Assembly (NCBI GenBank): GCA_937975525.1
Contig: CALJUJ010000086.1
Location: forward strand, 1-9,536
DNA length: 9,536 nt
Direction of reading: 5' to 3'
Source: an uncultured bacterium
GTDB lineage: Bacteria > Desulfobacterota > Binatia > HRBIN30
Shown: positions 6,602 to 9,536 of the stretch, piece after piece
Numbering within the stretch: the stretch's first letter is position 1
How the letters are laid out: each line of letters starts with the position of its first letter
Position numbers and translations under genes: made by a program
The notes under the pieces: generated by a model
The model's database searches: none
Told to the model about the DNA's origin: nothing
What the model saw: the letters and a program-made list of their open reading frames with translations, nothing else

Positions 6602-7999
6602 ATGGCCGTCGGGCGGCGCGGTTTCCTCAAGCGCCTGGCCTTCGGTGGTGCTCTCCTGCCCTGGGCCGGGTGTGCTCTGCGCACGGCGGCCCCCGCGAGC
6701 ACCGAGCAGCCGAACATCGTCCTGATCACCGCCGACGACCTCGGTTGGAAGGACCTGTCGTCGTACGGCAACGACAACGTCGTCACGCCCCATCTCGATC
6801 GCCTCGCCCGTGAGGGCGCCGCCTTCTCCCATGCGTTCGGCGCGACGTCGAGTTGCTCCTCGGCACGGGCGACGTTCATCACCGGTCAGTACCCGCACAC
6901 GCACGGCGTCACCGGGCTCGCGCATGCGCACCTGCTGCGGTCCCTCGCCCCGTGGCGCATCACGCTGCCGAAGCTCCTGCGCGAGGCCGGCTGGCGCACG
7001 GCCATCGAAGGCAAGTGGCACGTGGCGCCGTTCTTCCCGACGTCGTGGTACGGCTACGACGAGCGCCTGAGCGGCGTTCTGCCGGGCGACATGTGGATCA
7101 CCGACGCGCAAAAGTCGGTCGATTGGATTCGTTCCCACGCAGGCGAACGCTTCTATCTCGAGCTGAACTACATGAGCACGCACCGCGACGACGCGGGCGA
7201 CTTCTCGTTCGTTCCCGGCTTTCCCGTCGATCCCGAAGCGATCCGCGTACCTGCGTATCTCGCCCTGCCGAACTGGCCCGAGATCCGTGCCGGGCTCGCT
7301 CGGTTCTACAGTCAGATGCTGCACATGGATGCGATGATCGGTGCCGTGGTCGACGCGCTCGACGCGCTCGATCTGTCGTCGCGAACGCTCGTCGCCTTCG
7401 TCAGCGACAACGGCGCTCCGTTTCCCGGCAGCAAGATGACGCTCTACGACCGCGGCATCGGAACGCCGTTGTTGTTCCGCTGGCCGGGCCGCATCCGCGG
7501 TGGGCTCGTCGCCGACGAGCTCGTGTCGACGGTCGACCTGGCGCCCACCCTGCTCGCTGCCGCCGGCCTCGGCCAGCCGATCGGCATCGAGGGGGTTTCC
7601 CTGCTGCCACGCCTGCTGGGCGGCGTCGCGCACGACCGGCAGGCCGTCTTTGCGGAGATGACGTACCACATCGGCTACCAGCCGATGCGGGCGGTTCGCA
7701 CCCGCGATTGGAAGTACGTCCGCAACTACTCGCCCGATCCGATCGGCCTCGACCAGCTCGCCGACGAAGAGTGGCCGCATCGCCTCGTCGAGCTGCCGAA
7801 CCAGCCGTGGACGCGCCCGCGTCCACCCGAGGAGCTGTACGACCTGCGTGAGGACCCGCACGAGCAGCGCAACCTCGTCGTCGTCGGTCGCCGCCCGGTG
7901 GCGGTCGCCGAGCTCGCGGCGCTGCTCGATCAGCACATGCGGCGCAGTGGCGATCCGTACGCGGGCCGTGCGCTGCCGGGCGCGATCACGGCCGGCTGA
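6602..7999 (+). CDS. Tat-exported sulfatase, N-sulfoglucosamine sulfohydrolase-like (S1 family)
   Basis: A 465-residue alkaline-phosphatase-superfamily sulfatase. The N-terminus has a twin-arginine signal ('GRRGFLKR', R5-R6) and a hydrophobic stretch ending 'WAGC' (C24), so it is exported folded and possibly lipid-anchored. Calcium ligands D45-D46 ('ITADDLGW') and D269-N270 ('VSDNG'), the active-site pair K138/H140 ('EGKWHV'), H194 ('STHRDD') and K278 ('FPGSKMTLY') are present. The pattern and spacing resemble human heparan N-sulfatase (SGSH) and its bacterial S1_8-like relatives. The formylglycine site is C85-S-S-A-R89: Cys and Arg are right, but the third position is Ser instead of Pro or Ala. 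It should remove an O- or N-sulfate from a carbohydrate in the periplasm or outside. It is coupled to the GH1 gene (4-nt gap, no strong ribosome binding site of its own, a distant GGAG at 6582-6585) and convergent with the dehalogenase gene (6-nt gap). Substrate unknown. Confidence 0.94.
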   Translation: MAVGRRGFLKRLAFGGALLPWAGCALRTAAPASTEQPNIVLITADDLGWKDLSSYGNDNVVTPHLDRLAREGAAFSHAFGATSSCSSARATFITGQYPHTHGVTGLAHAHLLRSLAPWRITLPKLLREAGWRTAIEGKWHVAPFFPTSWYGYDERLSGVLPGDMWITDAQKSVDWIRSHAGERFYLELNYMSTHRDDAGDFSFVPGFPVDPEAIRVPAYLALPNWPEIRAGLARFYSQMLHMDAMIGAVVDALDALDLSSRTLVAFVSDNGAPFPGSKMTLYDRGIGTPLLFRWPGRIRGGLVADELVSTVDLAPTLLAAAGLGQPIGIEGVSLLPRLLGGVAHDRQAVFAEMTYHIGYQPMRAVRTRDWKYVRNYSPDPIGLDQLADEEWPHRLVELPNQPWTRPRPPEELYDLREDPHEQRNLVVVGRRPVAVAELAALLDQHMRRSGDPYAGRALPGAITAG

Positions 8000-8005
8000 T
8001 CCTGC

Positions 8006-8884
8006 TCACAGGCTGCGGCGCCAAGCCGCGATCGCCGAGCCGATCTCGTCGGGTGAATCCTCCTGGACGAAGTGGATTCCCTTCACCTCGACCTCCTGCT
8101 GGTTCTTCCAGGTACGGCAGAAGTCGCGCGGTCGGCCGCGCAGGATCGCGCCGGGGTCGGCGTTGATGAACAGCTTGGGTACGTCGCAGCCCTGCAGCCA
8201 GGCGCCGTAGTCCGCAACGATTGCGGCGACGTCGGCAGGCTCGCCCGCGATGGGGATCTGCCGCGGCCAGGTGAGCGTCGGCCGCCGGCCTTCTCCGGCC
8301 TCGCCGAACGGTCGGCGGTACTCCGCCATCTCTTCGTCGCTGAGCTTGCGGAGGATCGACGACGGTAGCACCTGTTCGATGAACGCGTTGTGCTCGAGGA
8401 TCAGCTCTTCCCCCTGGGGCGAGCGGAACGCCTCGAAGGCGCCGCGAGCCGCTTTCGGCCAATCGTCCCAAGTCACCGGCTGGACGATGGCCTCGGTGTA
8501 GGCGATGCCCTTCACGCAGTCGCGATGGCGGTTGGCCCAGTCGAAGCCGAGCGCCGAGCCCCAGTCGTGCAGCACCAGGGTGACACCGCGAGCGACCCCG
8601 ACCTTGGCGAGCAAGACGTCGAGAAACGAACGATGATCGACGAAGCGATACGCTTCCGGACCGCTGTGGTCGAGCTTGTCCGAGTCTCCCATGCCGATCA
8701 GGTCGGGGGCGATGCAGCGCCCCTGATCGACGAGGTGCGGCATCACGTTGCGCCAGAGGTACGACGAAGTCGGGTTGCCGTGCAGAAAGACGATCGGGTC
8801 TCCCTCCCCGGCTTCGACATAGGCCATCTTCTTGCCGAGGATCTCGACGAACTTCTTCTCGTAGCGCTGCTCTGCGGAAATCAT
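8006..8884 (-). CDS. dhaA: Haloalkane dehalogenase, subfamily HLD-II (LinB/DhaA-like)
   Basis: A 292-residue alpha/beta-hydrolase with the complete HLD-II catalytic set: nucleophile D107 in 'LHDWGSALGFDWA', halide-stabilising N37 ('HGNPTSSYLWRN') and W108, catalytic acid E131 ('AYTEAI') and base H271 ('IHFVQEDSPDEIG'). Numbering is one less than in Sphingobium LinB, whose sequence it follows almost without gaps from 'EKKF' to the C-terminus, including 'LIGMGDSDKLD', 'RRPTLTWPRQIPIAG' and 'RDFCRTW'. The enzyme hydrolyses carbon-halogen bonds of alkyl halides to alcohol plus halide, in the cytoplasm, without cofactor. It ends 6 nt from the convergent sulfatase gene. The HupE-like gene lies 60 nt upstream on the same strand and may be co-transcribed. 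The start is fixed by GGAGG 5 nt before the ATG. The enzyme class is secure; the natural substrate is not known. Confidence 0.95.
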   Translation of the reverse strand: MISAEQRYEKKFVEILGKKMAYVEAGEGDPIVFLHGNPTSSYLWRNVMPHLVDQGRCIAPDLIGMGDSDKLDHSGPEAYRFVDHRSFLDVLLAKVGVARGVTLVLHDWGSALGFDWANRHRDCVKGIAYTEAIVQPVTWDDWPKAARGAFEAFRSPQGEELILEHNAFIEQVLPSSILRKLSDEEMAEYRRPFGEAGEGRRPTLTWPRQIPIAGEPADVAAIVADYGAWLQGCDVPKLFINADPGAILRGRPRDFCRTWKNQQEVEVKGIHFVQEDSPDEIGSAIAAWRRSL

Positions 8885-8889
8885 GGTGC

Positions 8890-8894
8890 CCTCC
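8890..8894 (-). promoter_or_regulatory. Ribosome binding site of the haloalkane dehalogenase gene
   Basis: On the minus strand GGAGG lies 5 nt before the ATG at 8884-8882. It fixes the start, although the frame stays open upstream into the neighbouring gene. Confidence 0.75.
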
Positions 8895-8905
8895 GAAAAT
8901 CCTTG

Positions 8906-8935
8906 CCGGCGAATCTACGGCACTCCACCGGCGAA
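8906..8935. repeat. Short direct repeat in the HupE-dehalogenase gap
   Basis: CCGGCGAA occurs at 8906-8913 and again at 8928-8935, 22 bp apart start to start, about two turns of the helix. Both copies are within the 60-bp gap upstream of the dehalogenase. This spacing would suit a regulator binding one DNA face, but an 8-mer repeat in GC-rich DNA can be chance. Confidence 0.3.
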
Positions 8936-8944
8936 CGCGAGGCT

Positions 8945-9536
8945 CTACGCCGCGAGCAGGACGGCGGCACGCTCGAAGCACCAGTAGGCGGCGACCGTGC
9001 CCATCGCGTATGCCGGCAAGCGCGCCGCCGCGGGCGGTAGGCGCCGCAGCCAGGGTCGGAGGATGCCCTCGCCGCCGACGACGATTGCGACGAAGGCGAG
9101 TTGGCCGATCTCGATGCCGACGTTGAACGAGAAGAGAGCCAGCGGAACCTCGCCCTGGGGCAGGCCGACTTCGTGCAGGGCTCCCGAGAACCCGAGGCCG
9201 TGCAGCAGTCCGAAGCCCGCGGCGATCCGTCCCGGGCGGCGCTGCATCCACGACGGCCGGCTGCCGGCGGTTCGCGCGAGCTCGTTGGCGAGCCACAAGG
9301 TCGGTCCGGCGATCAGAAGCTCCACTGGGGCCGACGGCACGTCGGCGTAGCCGAGAGTCGCGAGCGCGAGGGTGGCGCTGTGGCCGAGCGTGAACGCCGT
9401 GATCGTCGCGATCAGCGCGCGCCACGTCCGCGCCAGCAGCAGCAGGCCGAAGACGAACAGCAGATGGTCGAGGCCGGCGGCGATGTGCTCGACCCCGAGC
9501 CGCGCATACCCGCGGGCGACGGCGAGCGGCTGGGGA
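8945..9536 (-). CDS. HupE/UreJ family membrane protein, 5' end missing
   Basis: The frame is open from the right edge (first complete codon at 9535) to TAG at 8947-8945, giving 197 visible residues; the N-terminus lies outside. The sequence is mostly hydrophobic, probably five or six membrane helices. It carries the blocks of the HupE/UreJ_2 family: 'LGVEHIAAGLDHLLFVFGLLLL' near the visible start, 'TAFTLGHSATLALA', 'GLLHGLGFSGALHEVGLP' and 'LFSFNVGIEIGQL'. Their conserved His and Asp residues are thought to bind a transition metal. Characterised HupE/UreJ proteins are linked to nickel uptake for hydrogenase or urease, but many family members stand away from those genes and their metal is unknown. 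An internal Met at 9340 is not the start, because conserved helices lie upstream of it. The dehalogenase gene follows 60 nt downstream on the same strand. Confidence 0.87.
   Translation of the reverse strand, partial: PQPLAVARGYARLGVEHIAAGLDHLLFVFGLLLLARTWRALIATITAFTLGHSATLALATLGYADVPSAPVELLIAGPTLWLANELARTAGSRPSWMQRRPGRIAAGFGLLHGLGFSGALHEVGLPQGEVPLALFSFNVGIEIGQLAFVAIVVGGEGILRPWLRRLPPAAARLPAYAMGTVAAYWCFERAAVLLAA

Noticed and set aside
5092..6882. 596-codon minus-strand open frame opposite the GH1 gene
   Set aside because: Antisense shadow of the glycosidase and the sulfatase start; no recognisable domain, whereas the plus strand has full catalytic motifs.
6524..7936. 470-codon minus-strand open frame opposite the sulfatase
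   Set aside because: Arg/Asp/Val-rich shadow of the sulfatase with no recognisable domain.
8015..8029. GCGGC/GCCGC hairpin near the sulfatase-dehalogenase junction as a terminator
   Set aside because: The stem is only 5 bp, lies within dehalogenase coding sequence, has no T tract, and such repeats are common in GC-rich DNA.
8885..9425. 479-codon minus-strand open frame overlapping both the dehalogenase and the HupE-like gene (7986-9425)
   Set aside because: Arg-rich low-complexity translation out of frame with both well-supported genes.
1..9536. Mobile element, defence or biosynthetic island
   Set aside because: No transposase, integrase, toxin-antitoxin, tRNA-flanked repeat or clustered biosynthetic genes; the genes look like resident metabolic and transport functions with uniform composition.

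Overview
The window is gene-dense, GC-rich bacterial chromosomal DNA. It holds eight protein-coding genes: six complete, and two cut by the window edges (the 3' end of the first and the 5' end of the last are missing). I found no rRNA, tRNA, CRISPR array, transposase or phage gene. Lipoprotein and Tat signals, the high GC and the gene mix (creatininase family, DUF4397, sulfatase, type II haloalkane dehalogenase, HupE/UreJ) fit an environmental bacterium, perhaps one of the deltaproteobacterial-type or Binatota-like lineages. That placement is inference; no marker gene is present.

Layout, left to right. (1) 1-1094, minus: sugar ABC-transporter solute-binding lipoprotein, C-terminus beyond the left edge. 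(2) 1095-1217: divergent regulatory region with a 14-bp perfect palindrome between two outward-facing TTGAC elements. (3) 1218-2204, plus: divergent creatininase-family metal hydrolase. (4) 2201-2241: perfect 19-bp-stem hairpin at a convergent junction. (5) 2244-2921, minus: exported protein with two DUF4397 repeats. (6) 3026-5122, minus: ClC-type anion transporter/channel fused to two CBS domains and a TrkA-C (RCK_C) domain. (7) 5236-6597 and 6602-7999, plus: a GH1 beta-glycosidase followed after 4 nt by a Tat-exported sulfatase of the N-sulfoglucosamine sulfohydrolase-like group, almost certainly co-transcribed. (8) 8006-8884, minus: LinB/DhaA-like haloalkane dehalogenase, convergent with the sulfatase. 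(9) 8945-9536, minus: HupE/UreJ family membrane protein, N-terminus beyond the right edge, probably upstream of the dehalogenase in one transcript.

The best functional links are the GH1-sulfatase pair (periplasmic desulfation, then cytoplasmic hydrolysis of a glycoside), possibly related to the sugar-binding lipoprotein, and the shared control region of the binding protein and the creatininase-like enzyme. I do not see an unmistakably new system. The most unusual items are the ClC fusion with altered selectivity and proton-pathway residues, the sulfatase whose maturation motif has Ser in the usual Pro/Ala position, and the divergent operator.
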